Assembly: GCF_011009015.1 (NCBI RefSeq)
Contig: NZ_CP048878.1
Span: forward strand, 432,501 to 496,500
Direction: 5' to 3'
DNA length: 64,000 nt
Origin: Spartinivicinus ruber
GTDB lineage: Bacteria > Pseudomonadota > Gammaproteobacteria > Pseudomonadales > Zooshikellaceae
In this document: positions 1 through 8,335 of the stretch, piece after piece
Layout of the letters: each line of letters opens with the position of its first letter
Numbering within the stretch: the stretch's first letter is position 1
Program-made: the position numbers and the translations under genes
The notes under the pieces: model-generated
Database searches by the model: none
What the model was told of the DNA's origin: nothing
Seen by the model: only the letters and a program-made list of their open reading frames with translations

Positions 1-2
1 GT

Positions 3-242
3 TTAAGCAAGGTGATTAAAGGAATTGTTGCAAACAACCCAAACAATGTTGAGTTAGATATATCTGAAGTTCAATTCATTGACTCAATGGGGATTGGAGA
101 TTTGTTAGTGACAAAAACATTGCTGATGAAAAACGGTGGCAAACTTGTATTAGTTAATCCAAGTCAAGGATGTGATGAAATACTGAAAAGAATTGCACTA
201 GATAATATGATTGAAATAAGACGAGTTGAGTCAATTAATTAA
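3..242 (+). CDS. STAS-domain protein (anti-sigma factor antagonist type), 5' truncated by window
   Basis: The reading frame is open from the window edge, so the visible ~79 codons are probably the C-terminal three quarters of a ~100-residue single STAS domain; a GTG at position 12 is probably internal. The hallmark segment FIDSMGIGDLL is present, with the Ser after Asp where SpoIIAA/RsbV-type proteins are phosphorylated, followed by a typical KNGGKLVLVNPS strand. Family role: reversible binding to an anti-sigma or partner kinase, or chemoreceptor-like signalling. Its stop codon overlaps the stop of the convergent recG by a few bases. The partner kinase/phosphatase would lie upstream, outside the window. 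Family call is firm, the specific pathway is unknown. Confidence 0.8.
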   Translation, partial: LSKVIKGIVANNPNNVELDISEVQFIDSMGIGDLLVTKTLLMKNGGKLVLVNPSQGCDEILKRIALDNMIEIRRVESIN

Positions 243-2329
243 ACATTTGCGTATTGTTCATTTTGCCCTAACCAGCGCGTAACTAAAGGTTCTACTGTTT
301 CTGGGTGAGTGGTAATCAGTTGCTCAGCCGTGTTTTTTACGAGTGGTAACAGATGAGCATCTTGCTCTAAACTGGCAATTTTAAATTGCATTAAACCTGT
401 CTGACGGGTACCTAACACTTCTCCAGGGCCACGTAATTCCAAGTCTTTTTCAGCAATAGCAAAACCATCATTTGTTTCACGCATAGTTTCCAGGCGGGCG
501 CGACCATGCTTGGATAAAGGACGATGGTAGAGTAATACACAATAACTGTCAGTTGATCCGCGACCTACTCGGCCTCTCAATTGATGAAGCTGGGCAAGAC
601 CAAGTCGTTCTGGGTTTTCAATGATCATTAGGCTGGCATTGGGAACATCAACACCCACTTCAATAACAGTGGTAGCGACCAGTAAGTTTAAATTATTGGC
701 TTTGAATTCAGCCATAATGGCGGCTTTCTCACTGGCTTTCATACGGCCATGGATAAGACCAATCTGAAGATCTGGCAACTCTTCGCGTAATTGTTCAGCA
801 GTGGCTTCTGCTGCTTGGCACTGCAATGCTTCTGACTCTTCAATTAGTGTGCACACCCAATAGGCCTGACGGCCATCTTGGCAAGCATGTTGAACCCGCT
901 GAATAACATGGGGGCGGCGTGAATCTTCAATTGCCACTGTGGTGACGGGTGTCCGTCCTGGTGGCAACTCGTCAATCACAGAACAGTCTAAATCAGCATA
1001 GGCGCACATGGCTAAAGTACGGGGTATAGGAGTAGCAGTCATTATTAGCTGGTGGGGTTTAGCTTGGCCGTTTTCTCCTTTGCTCATTAAAGATAACCGT
1101 TGGTGAACACCAAAACGGTGTTGTTCATCCACAATGACTACAGCTAACTGTTTAAATTTTACGTCGTCCTGAAAAATGGCATGGGTACCCACCACAATAT
1201 GTGCTTCACCTGAGGCAATACTGGCCAGCTGTTCAGTGCGCTTTTTTCCTTTCAACTTGCCTGCTAACCAGGAAACTTTCAGTCCTAGTGGAGTTAACCA
1301 AGCGGTGAAGTTATTGAGGTGTTGCTCGGCCAAAATTTCTGTTGGTGCCATAACCGCTGCCTGATAGCCATTCGCTACTGCTCTTAAGGCTGCCATTACT
1401 GCTACCATGGTTTTGCCTGAGCCAACATCACCTTGCACTAGTCGTAACATGGGCTCAGGTTTGGCTAAATCAGCATTAATTTCATTAATGACTCGTTGTT
1501 GTGCTCTGGTTAATGTAAAGGGAAGGTTATTGCACAACGCTTGTTGTAGTTCCTCTCCTGTAGCAAGTGGGTAGCCAGGCATTTTTTGGGCTTTTTGTCG
1601 CAACCGTAGCAAGCTAAGTTGATGAGCTAATAGTTCTTCATATTTTAACCGTTGTTGAGCAGGGTGCTTTCCCTCAGCAATCAATTGTTGTGCTGTTTCA
1701 GGTGGTGGTAAGTGGAGTAGCTTAACCGCATCCGAGAGAGAGGCCATTTTAAACCGGCTTTGAATAGTGCTGGGTAGCCATTCTTTAAGACCATGCTGAT
1801 TATTCAGCATGTCGAGTGCTAATGCACAAAGGCTGCGTAGACGCTTTTGGCTTAAGCCTTCAGTAGTTGGATATACCGGCGTTAAGTGTTCTTCAACCGG
1901 CAAGGGCTGATGACTGGTAAGCAGTTGATATTCTGGGTGGTAAAGCTCATAACCGCTACTGCCATGGCGAACTTCACCAAAGCAACGAATTTCGGCGCCA
2001 GACGCTAAATTATTTTTTTGGCTGGCAGAAAAATGAAAGAAACGTAACGTAACAATACCAGAGTCATCCTGAACTTGGCACATTAAGCTTCTGCGTTTAC
2101 CAAAAGCGACTTGCGATTTTAGTACGACACCTTGAATGACGACTTCGTTACCAAATTGCAGCATGCCTATTGGCGTGATTCGTGTGCGGTCCTGATAACG
2201 TAGGGGCAGATGAAATAATAAATCCTGAATAGTGTAAATGTTTAGCTTGGCTAGTTTGTCAGCCAAGCTTGTACCCACACCTTTCAGCTGGGTAATGGAG
2301 ACCTGATGTAAGTCATTTGCCATTGCCAT
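239..2329 (-). CDS. recG: ATP-dependent DNA helicase RecG
   Basis: Monomeric superfamily 2 helicase that remodels stalled replication forks and branch-migrates Holliday junctions. About 696 residues from the chosen ATG, the usual RecG length. N-terminal wedge/OB region (KGVGTSLADKLAKL helix-hairpin-helix-like start, then OB fold), Walker A GDVGSGKT near residue 300, DEQHRFGV motif II near residue 400, ATPIPRT motif III, and the C-terminal RGRVGRG motif VI. The frame extends upstream to a TTG at 2350, but ATG at 2329 (or 2323) gives the normal N terminus. oxyR lies just upstream on the same strand (gap about 40 bp), an arrangement also seen in Pseudomonas. Confidence 0.96.
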   Translation of the reverse strand: MAMANDLHQVSITQLKGVGTSLADKLAKLNIYTIQDLLFHLPLRYQDRTRITPIGMLQFGNEVVIQGVVLKSQVAFGKRRSLMCQVQDDSGIVTLRFFHFSASQKNNLASGAEIRCFGEVRHGSSGYELYHPEYQLLTSHQPLPVEEHLTPVYPTTEGLSQKRLRSLCALALDMLNNQHGLKEWLPSTIQSRFKMASLSDAVKLLHLPPPETAQQLIAEGKHPAQQRLKYEELLAHQLSLLRLRQKAQKMPGYPLATGEELQQALCNNLPFTLTRAQQRVINEINADLAKPEPMLRLVQGDVGSGKTMVAVMAALRAVANGYQAAVMAPTEILAEQHLNNFTAWLTPLGLKVSWLAGKLKGKKRTEQLASIASGEAHIVVGTHAIFQDDVKFKQLAVVIVDEQHRFGVHQRLSLMSKGENGQAKPHQLIMTATPIPRTLAMCAYADLDCSVIDELPPGRTPVTTVAIEDSRRPHVIQRVQHACQDGRQAYWVCTLIEESEALQCQAAEATAEQLREELPDLQIGLIHGRMKASEKAAIMAEFKANNLNLLVATTVIEVGVDVPNASLMIIENPERLGLAQLHQLRGRVGRGSTDSYCVLLYHRPLSKHGRARLETMRETNDGFAIAEKDLELRGPGEVLGTRQTGLMQFKIASLEQDAHLLPLVKNTAEQLITTHPETVEPLVTRWLGQNEQYANV

Positions 2330-2368
2330 TTTGTACCGGTTACAGAGCAATTTAATTCGTCAAAAATG

Positions 2369-3280
2369 CTAATCAGCAACAGAGCATAACCGTAATGCAT
2401 CTGCTAATACATCAATTGCCTTGGGTCTAGGGAAGCTCACTCGCCAAGCTAGCGCAACTGTACGATAAGGAGGAGGAGACTTAAATGGTCGGTTGGCCAA
2501 CATTCCCTTTGCGTAGTGGCCATCATGCACAGCAGAATGTGGCAAGACAGTAATCCCCATGCCGGAAGCAACCATATGTCGTATGGTTTCCAATGAGCTA
2601 GCTTCTACGGTAGTTTGGGTTTTTGTGGTTTTATCTGCTGTTTGGGCAAGTGCTGGACAGAGGTCTAAAACCTGATCTCTAAAACAATGGCCTTCACTTA
2701 ATAGCAATAATTCAGTTTCAGCCAAGTGCTCTGGGTTAACGACTTTCAGGCGTGTATAACGATGATCGGCAGGCATTAACACTGAAAATGGCTCGTCGTA
2801 TAATGGTTTGGTAACCACATCAGGTTCAGTGAAGGGAAGCGAAATAATAATGGCATCTAACTCTCCTTTACGCAGTTTTTGTCTGAGTACTGCTGTAAAG
2901 TTTTCTTCGATATAAAGTGGCATCTCAGGTGCCACTTTATGTAGTTGAGGAACCAGATGAGGAAACAAATAAGGACCAATTGTAAAGATCGCCCCTACCC
3001 GCAATGGGCTGCTTAATTGGTTTTTGCCAGCAGAAGAGATATGTTTAATGGCTGTGGCCTCTTCTAGCACTTTTTGGGCTTGTTCTATTATTTTTTGTCC
3101 CAGCGGCGTTACATGTACAGCATTTTTGGTACGTTCGAAAATGGCGACACCCAGTTCGTCTTCCAATTTCTTAACACCGACGCTTAAGGTGGGCTGGCTA
3201 ACAAAACATCGCTCGGCAGCGCGACCAAAGTGCTGCTCTTGGGCAAGCGTAACAATGTATTTAAGTTCAGTCAGAGTCAT
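2369..3280 (-). CDS. oxyR: Hydrogen peroxide-sensing LysR-type regulator OxyR
   Basis: LysR-family activator of peroxide defence genes. Residues 1-60 form the winged helix-turn-helix (HFGRAAERCFVSQPTLSVGV). The redox pair is visible as GHCFRDQVLDLC; counting codons places the cysteines at residues 199 and 208, the same numbering as in E. coli OxyR, with the intervening RDQ also conserved. Length of 303 residues is normal. It is followed closely by recG on the same strand, so the two may be co-transcribed. The upstream spacer holds palindromes that could be autoregulatory sites. The presence of both sensing cysteines makes this a true OxyR rather than a generic LysR protein. Confidence 0.96.
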   Translation of the reverse strand: MTLTELKYIVTLAQEQHFGRAAERCFVSQPTLSVGVKKLEDELGVAIFERTKNAVHVTPLGQKIIEQAQKVLEEATAIKHISSAGKNQLSSPLRVGAIFTIGPYLFPHLVPQLHKVAPEMPLYIEENFTAVLRQKLRKGELDAIIISLPFTEPDVVTKPLYDEPFSVLMPADHRYTRLKVVNPEHLAETELLLLSEGHCFRDQVLDLCPALAQTADKTTKTQTTVEASSLETIRHMVASGMGITVLPHSAVHDGHYAKGMLANRPFKSPPPYRTVALAWRVSFPRPKAIDVLADALRLCSVAD

Positions 3281-3627
3281 GACAGGCTACTTTCGGTTTT
3301 TTAGTGCGCATTTTTTTACTTAGCATTATTTATCAAGCATGCTGTATTTACTTAGTGCTATTTAGATAAATAGTGCTACTTGTTAAGTACCAACTAACAT
3401 ACTGCATATGTTCACTGAAAGCAGTATGGTATTTTGCGTAACTTTGATACTGTATACATAAACAGTATTATGCTATTTTGCTCAAACAAAAACTACAACT
3501 GCTTTTGATTAGTAAGTTAACGTTTAGTTTGTTCGTCGTAGCATGGCTTGTTATGCCGATTAACATGTTATTAAAAAAATCAATCAGTTTTATCTTTATA
3601 GTAGACATTTTTTAGAAGAATCATGCA
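3281..3627. other. Intergenic regulatory region between oxyR and the SDR gene
   Basis: AT-rich divergent spacer of about 350 bp. It holds a 16-bp palindromic element (CTATTT-AGAT-AAATAG, 3358-3373), an 8-bp inverted repeat CATACTGC/GCAGTATG (3398-3405 and 3421-3428), and a LexA-like box at 3448-3467. No coding potential is seen. Confidence 0.5.
3448..3467. promoter_or_regulatory. LexA-like SOS box
   Basis: The 20-mer TACTGTATACATAAACAGTA matches the gammaproteobacterial LexA consensus TACTG-(TA)5-CAGTA with perfect half-sites and two changes in the spacer. It lies about 160 bp upstream of the SDR gene and about 170 bp upstream of oxyR. Which of the two genes it serves is unclear. The call rests on motif match only. 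Confidence 0.55.
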
Positions 3628-4500
3628 ATGGTAGACCAAAAAAGTTGCTTAATTGTTGGCTGTGGCGATATTGGGACACGCTTAGCTAAGCTTTTGTTAT
3701 CAAAAGGGTTTGCTGTTTGGGGAGTAAGAAGAAATTCAGATTTATTGCCTCATGGAGTGAATCGTATTGCATCTGATATTTCAGTTGAAAGAACGTTCTC
3801 AAACTGGCCTGTTTGTGACTATGTAGTTTACGCTATTGCAGCCAGTGAACGTACCGACGAGGGCTACTATCAAGCCTATGTAAAAGGGCTAGCCAATCTG
3901 ACTACCTGGTTAGAAAAAACTAAGCAGAATACTCGTCGATTGCTGTATGTTTCCAGCAGCCGGGTTTATCACCAGCAAAACGATGAGTGGGTGACAGAAA
4001 CCAGTGAGACGTTACCTTTAGGCTTGGGGCAGCGATTATTGGAGGCAGAACAACTGTTGGCTAAAAGTAACCTGCCTTCAACAATAGTGCGTTTTTCTGG
4101 TATTTATGGTCCAGGCCGAGAATACTTGGTTAAACAAGTTAAAGCAGGCTATGGTGTGGTTAAATCAAACGACCCATATACTAATCGCATTCATCAGGAT
4201 GACTGTGCAGGTGTTTTGGCTTATTTAATCGAGCAGGATAACCAGGGAGTGGAATTAGCAAAGTGTTACAATGGTGTTGATCATCAACCTGCCAGGTTGA
4301 GTGATGTGGTTGGTTGGCTAGCATCTCAGTTAAGCATAGAACCCACATTACCGCTTAGCCGGACCAGTAATAGTAGCAAGCGATGCAGTAATCGGTTGTT
4401 GTTGGATTTAGGTTATCAGTTTAAGTATCCTGATTATAAAGCCGGTTATCAGGAAATAATCGATAAGGGCATCTATAAAAATGCACCTTTTCCGCGATAG
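3628..4500 (+). CDS. NAD(P)-dependent epimerase/dehydratase (extended SDR, YeeZ-like)
   Basis: A 290-residue protein with an N-terminal Rossmann motif GCGDIGTRLA (residues ~11-20), a central VSSSRVYHQ segment where SDR proteins place Ser and Tyr of the active site, and IVRFSGIYGPGRE, typical of atypical/extended SDR proteins of the YeeZ group. Family members bind NAD(P) and act on nucleotide sugars or related substrates, but the YeeZ substrate is not established. Stands alone, with a LexA-like box about 160 bp upstream, so possible SOS control is an inference. Start chosen at the second of two close ATGs (3623 is in another frame). Confidence 0.8.
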   Translation: MVDQKSCLIVGCGDIGTRLAKLLLSKGFAVWGVRRNSDLLPHGVNRIASDISVERTFSNWPVCDYVVYAIAASERTDEGYYQAYVKGLANLTTWLEKTKQNTRRLLYVSSSRVYHQQNDEWVTETSETLPLGLGQRLLEAEQLLAKSNLPSTIVRFSGIYGPGREYLVKQVKAGYGVVKSNDPYTNRIHQDDCAGVLAYLIEQDNQGVELAKCYNGVDHQPARLSDVVGWLASQLSIEPTLPLSRTSNSSKRCSNRLLLDLGYQFKYPDYKAGYQEIIDKGIYKNAPFPR

Positions 4501-4904
4501 CTGTGTTAGCTCCGTACTCAGGTCCTCATATTTCTTTTATACACTGTGGCCTTCTGTGCGGTGCTGCCTTGCTCTCTCGAAAAAGTTACTATTTTTAGAA
4601 GCACCCGCAAGCTTAAATAAGAATTACGAGTGAGTTGATTTTTTCAGCAAGATTATTTAGAGTGCGGACTAATTTTATTAGTTAACCTTAAAACCATTCA
4701 CGAAGACGAAGACTATATAGGGAGGTAAAACATGCAATCACATACCACTAATTTGCAAACTCAAACAAATAGACAAGGCACTCAGGTAGTTTTGTAGTTT
4801 GGCGTAGATGATATTTATTAACGTTCCTGCCTAACTAATACTTCTTTATTTCACCTGCTTTGATTGCCCTGTCTAATTAAAAATTTTTTATATGGACAAT
4901 AAAA
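4501..4904. other. Spacer upstream of rtcB
   Basis: About 400 bp with no gene except a 21-codon reading frame with a very strong ribosome binding site (4732-4797, listed separately). I looked for a sigma-54 promoter of the kind used by RtcR-controlled rtcBA operons and found no convincing GG-N10-GC pair. No rtcR-like activator is nearby. Confidence 0.4.
4732..4797 (+). CDS. Putative 21-residue leader peptide or decayed gene start ahead of rtcB
   Basis: ATG at 4732 follows AGGGAGGT (4719-4726) at ideal spacing, one of the strongest ribosome binding sites in the window. The frame reads MQSHTTNLQTQTNRQGTQVV plus one residue and stops at TAG; beyond the TAG it continues for seven sense codons (FGVDDIY) to TAA. 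Possibilities: a leader peptide for rtcB/prfH, a small protein, or the broken start of a former gene. The GTQVV...VDD pattern loosely resembles the N terminus of Ro60/Rsr (TROVE) proteins, which are classic neighbours of rtcB, but this is only a faint similarity. Confidence 0.3.
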   Translation: MQSHTTNLQTQTNRQGTQVVL

Positions 4905-6053
4905 ATGGGCACTTTAAGCGCTATTCAATATATAGCAGAAAACGTTGAACTGATTGCTTCTGATAAAACCTGGATAGAAGGTAAAGCAATTGAACAGTTA
5001 AAGTTTTCGGCTAATTTACCTGACATGCAGAAAGTGGCAGGTATGCCTGACTTACACCCGGGAAAAAGCTATCCTATTGGTGCAGCTTTTCTTAGCAAAA
5101 ATACTTTATACCCCTATTTGGTCGGAAGTGATATTGGGTGTGGTATGGGGTTATGGCAAACGGATAAGCCAATTAATAAAGTAAAGATATCACGATGGAA
5201 AGAAAAGCTCGTGATTTTAGACCAGCCACTGGATGTAGACTGGCATGAAGAAATAAAACTAACTAAACAGCAATTTGAGGTTATTAACAACAATTATGAC
5301 CAAGCTCTAGGGAGTATTGGGGGTGGTAACCATTTTGCTGAGTTGCAAATAGTGGATACGATTTTTGATCAGTCCTTGGCAGATAGTATTAACTTATCAA
5401 AAAAATATATACAACTATTGGTACATAGTGGTTCTCGCGGTTATGGCCATGAAATTCTTAATCAACATATTGCTCAATTTAATTCAGCAGGTATTGTTGC
5501 TGATTCGAAAGCAGGAGCTGATTATTTAAATAAACATAATGATGCGGTTAATTGGGCGAGAGCCAACCGTTCACTTATTGCTGGGCAGATAGTAACTACA
5601 CTTAACATGGATGCGGAGCCGTTACTAGATGTTACTCATAACTTGGTATCTCAACATCCTGGTTTGGGTTGGCTGCATCGCAAAGGGGCAACTCCAAGCG
5701 ATCAGGGTATCGTTGCTATTCCAGGCTCCAGAGGTGCATTGACCTATTTGGTGAAGCCAACGAATAGTCCACAGGGTTTATTTTCATTGGCTCATGGTGC
5801 TGGTAGAAAATGGCAACGCTCTGAGGCAAAAGCACGGCTATCTGCTAAATATCGCGTGCAGGATTTACAAAAAACATCACTGGGTGGTCATGTTGTTTGT
5901 AAAAATAAAGCATTACTTTATGAAGAAGCCCCCCAGGCTTATAAGTCAATTGATCAAGTAATTCAAGACTTAAAAGATGCTGGGTTGATTGAGTTGATCG
6001 CTAGCCTTAAACCCATTTTGACCTACAAAACAGCGAAGAGTGGGGGTTGTTGA
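4905..6053 (+). CDS. rtcB2: RNA-splicing ligase RtcB, short RtcB2 type paired with PrfH
   Basis: RtcB enzymes join 2',3'-cyclic phosphate (or 3'-phosphate) and 5'-OH RNA ends through a GMP-histidine intermediate with Mn2+. The metal-binding and active-site blocks are all visible: GSDIGCGMG (Asp and Cys ligands), [19 protein letters not shown], and [15 protein letters not shown] containing the HGAGR nucleophile histidine motif. At 382 residues it is shorter than canonical RtcB, as expected for the RtcB2 branch. Its stop overlaps the prfH start (TGATG), so the two are translationally coupled. In E. coli ATCC 25922 the RtcB2-PrfH pair counters colicin E3-type cleavage of 16S rRNA; the same role here is inferred. 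Confidence 0.93.
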   Translation: MGTLSAIQYIAENVELIASDKTWIEGKAIEQLKFSANLPDMQKVAGMPDLHPGKSYPIGAAFLSKNTLYPYLVGSDIGCGMGLWQTDKPINKVKISRWKEKLVILDQPLDVDWHEEIKLTKQQFEVINNNYDQALGSIGGGNHFAELQIVDTIFDQSLADSINLSKKYIQLLVHSGSRGYGHEILNQHIAQFNSAGIVADSKAGADYLNKHNDAVNWARANRSLIAGQIVTTLNMDAEPLLDVTHNLVSQHPGLGWLHRKGATPSDQGIVAIPGSRGALTYLVKPTNSPQGLFSLAHGAGRKWQRSEAKARLSAKYRVQDLQKTSLGGHVVCKNKALLYEEAPQAYKSIDQVIQDLKDAGLIELIASLKPILTYKTAKSGGC

Positions 6054-6676
6054 TGTTTTGGTTACAATTGAGCGCTGGTAGAGGTCCTGTAGAATGTACT
6101 CGGGCTGTTGCTTTAGCTGCAAATTATTTAGCTGTAGAAGCAAAGCGGTTTGATATTGAGTTGAACGAAGTAGAGTGTATAGCAGCTAATAATAAAGGTT
6201 GTTGTCACTCTGTACTTTATACTGTAACAGGAGCGGAGGCAGAAGCATTTGTGCAAAGTTGGCATGGTACTTTGCTTTGGCAAAATGAGAGTGAGTTTCG
6301 CCGTGGGCATAAGCGTAAAAACTGGTTTTTTTCTGGTCGTTACTGGCGGGTAAAGGCGTTAGAGATTCCCAGAGATCAGATCAAAATCACCACTTGTCGG
6401 GCTCAAGGTGCAGGAGGGCAACATGTTAATACCACAGACTCTGCAGTGCAGGTGACTCATATACCAACAGGTATTCAATGTGTTGTACAAAGTCAGCGAA
6501 GCCAACATAGCAATAAGAAGCTTGCCTTACTTCGCTTACAAGAGAAGCTTGATGAGTTAGAGCAAACGGCAGTTGCTGTTGAAAATACCAAACGTTGGCA
6601 GCAGCATACACAATTGGAACGAGGTAATCCTAGGCGTATATTTAAAGGAGAAAAGTTTATCGAACTGAATGAATAA
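6053..6676 (+). CDS. prfH: Peptide chain release factor homolog PrfH
   Basis: A class I release-factor relative of 207 residues that hydrolyses peptidyl-tRNA on ribosomes damaged in the decoding centre. The catalytic GGQ loop is intact ([20 protein letters not shown]), preceded by the family's characteristic [16 protein letters not shown] segment and starting with [12 protein letters not shown]. It lacks the long N-terminal domain and codon-recognition motifs of RF1/RF2. The ATG at 6053 overlaps the rtcB2 stop by one base; upstream TTG codons at 6047 and 6050 are less likely starts. Coupling with rtcB2 indicates one functional unit: release of the stalled peptide, then RNA resealing. Confidence 0.93.
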   Translation: MFWLQLSAGRGPVECTRAVALAANYLAVEAKRFDIELNEVECIAANNKGCCHSVLYTVTGAEAEAFVQSWHGTLLWQNESEFRRGHKRKNWFFSGRYWRVKALEIPRDQIKITTCRAQGAGGQHVNTTDSAVQVTHIPTGIQCVVQSQRSQHSNKKLALLRLQEKLDELEQTAVAVENTKRWQQHTQLERGNPRRIFKGEKFIELNE

Positions 6677-6733
6677 TAGTTGATATCAACTTCTATTCTT
6701 TGACTAAGAGGGTATCAAGGATACATAAAGAGT

Positions 6734-7645
6734 ATGAAATCGTTTTACTATCTAAAACCTTGGCAGTATTCATCTGCGGTCATACTCTTTATTATATTTG
6801 CCGGTATTACTAGCTGGTTTATTTATAGCCATGTTTATCCTGGCATTGCTGTTGCTAAAAGCGAGCTAAAGCTCCCTGTTATTAGTTTAACGAGTGTCAT
6901 ATCTGGGAAAATTAAACGTATTAAAGTCCAGGGCGGGGCTATTGTAAAACAAGATCAACTGCTTGTAGAGTTAAGTCAGTCGCCCATTAAAGCTGAGATC
7001 AGTAAAGTTGAACAGCGCTTGGCTTTATTGAAACAACAAAATACTGACTCACATCGTCATTGCTCCCTAAATGAACCAACGCATACCCGAAATATTGAGT
7101 TAGCGGAACTTGGTTGCCGGTTAGCGCGAGAAATGGATAATATAAACCAAGAAGCAATCAGTCATTTGCAACAACAAATCGTAATATTAACACAACAACT
7201 AGAGCATACTGAAATCAAGGCGCCTGTATCTGGAAGAATATTGCAAATAAAAGTGAAAAAAAAACAACAAATTAAGCCTGATACCATTTTACTGGAGATG
7301 TTAAATGCGACAGGTGCCGAAATGTTAATTTTTCTTGAAAAGGAGGAAGCTAACTTAGCTGAGCTTAACTCTGAAGCAAGAATCACCTTATTAAAATTGA
7401 CCGACATAATTGTTCCAGCAACGATTACTTTTATTTCACCCACTGCTAAGCAAGACCCCTTAGCAATTGAGGGAGCCTCTTCATTTAGTGACTTATTGTA
7501 TCCGGTAAGATTAAAGGTTAAAGGAGATTACTTAGTAAATTATTTAGCTGAATTGGAGCCAGTGATGGAAGGAAAGGCTTATGTGAAACTGCACCCTAAT
7601 GCGAGTTGGCCACAAGTATTACATAAATCTACAAAGCACCCCTAA
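6734..7645 (+). CDS. Membrane-anchored HlyD/EmrA-like adaptor protein, solitary
   Basis: A 303-residue protein with short cytoplasmic N terminus, one transmembrane helix (~residues 13-34), a split biotinyl-lipoyl-like domain (VISGKIKRIKVQGGAIVKQDQLLVEL and the returning APVSGRILQIKVKKKQ), and an intervening coiled coil (~85-145). This is the layout of periplasmic adaptor subunits of efflux or secretion systems (HlyD, EmrA, YibH-like). No partner transporter or outer membrane channel is encoded next to it, so what it serves is unknown. It begins about 58 bp after prfH on the same strand, but the spacer and unrelated role argue against a shared function. Confidence 0.75.
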   Translation: MKSFYYLKPWQYSSAVILFIIFAGITSWFIYSHVYPGIAVAKSELKLPVISLTSVISGKIKRIKVQGGAIVKQDQLLVELSQSPIKAEISKVEQRLALLKQQNTDSHRHCSLNEPTHTRNIELAELGCRLAREMDNINQEAISHLQQQIVILTQQLEHTEIKAPVSGRILQIKVKKKQQIKPDTILLEMLNATGAEMLIFLEKEEANLAELNSEARITLLKLTDIIVPATITFISPTAKQDPLAIEGASSFSDLLYPVRLKVKGDYLVNYLAELEPVMEGKAYVKLHPNASWPQVLHKSTKHP

Positions 7646-7694
7646 AAACTAAAATTTTTAGAGGTTCTCTACAGAGGCGGGGTATAAGATTGAA

Positions 7695-8159
7695 TTATTT
7701 TTTTCGATTATATAAAGACTCAAATCGTTGTTGAGTAAAGCCAGACATTTTCTTTTTGCCCACTAAGATTAATGGCACGCCTTTTCCACCTAGCTCTTGG
7801 TATTCTTGCCGAGCTTTTTCATTTTTATCGATATCGTATTCTTTGAATGGAATTTTGTTCGACTGAAAATAGTTTCTAGCTACTTTACAGTAACCGCACC
7901 ACTCAGCACTGTACATCACTACTCCACGGTTACGTTTATTACTTGACTTGACTGAGGATGGACCTAAAGGCTTTAACTCAATATTTTGATAAGTATTGGT
8001 TTGGTTGATATCAATAGTACTTGCTGGTTTATGCTGAGGTTTCTTATCGCTGAAATGGACTTTACCATTTTTGTCAACCCAACGATAAATCTCAGCATTG
8101 GCAGTGCTGACAAGCAGAGTGGTAATAGTTAGTAATAGCGCTGCTGTTGTCCTTAGCAT
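7695..8159 (-). CDS. Exported DUF4124-glutaredoxin fusion protein
   Basis: 154 residues: cleavable signal peptide (~1-22, ending STANA), a DUF4124 segment with the signature EIYRWVDKNGKVHFSDKKP (~23-41), a linker, and a glutaredoxin/NrdH-like thioredoxin fold (~80-154) with redox motif AEWCGYCK and the cis-Pro stretch GKGVPLILV. It is expected to act in the cell envelope as a thiol-disulfide protein; substrate unknown. Fusions of DUF4124 to a CxxC glutaredoxin domain occur in gammaproteobacteria. Monocistronic, with an AT-rich divergent spacer to the next gene. Confidence 0.82.
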   Translation of the reverse strand: MLRTTAALLLTITTLLVSTANAEIYRWVDKNGKVHFSDKKPQHKPASTIDINQTNTYQNIELKPLGPSSVKSSNKRNRGVVMYSAEWCGYCKVARNYFQSNKIPFKEYDIDKNEKARQEYQELGGKGVPLILVGKKKMSGFTQQRFESLYNRKK

Positions 8160-8335
8160 CTGGTGGTTACTCCTACTTCTTATAAAACCCTAGAGTTTGG
8201 GCATAACATCAAACATAAAGGGACAAAATTGTACACAATTCACACGTTTATTACAACGCGAATATTAAATAACTTTTAAGGTAGCAGCGTGCAGCTACTA
8301 TAATTAAGCGTGGTTTTGTTAATAGGCTTAACTGA

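Noticed and set aside
3350-3375. OxyR consensus site in the oxyR upstream region
   Set aside because: CTAT and ATAG are 8 rather than 7 bases apart, and the outer ATAG/CTAT elements are missing; kept only as a palindrome.
4540-4580. Possible sigma-54 promoter upstream of rtcB (GTGCTGCCTTGCT)
   Set aside because: The GG and GC elements are off by one base from the required 10-base spacing and no RtcR-type activator is present.
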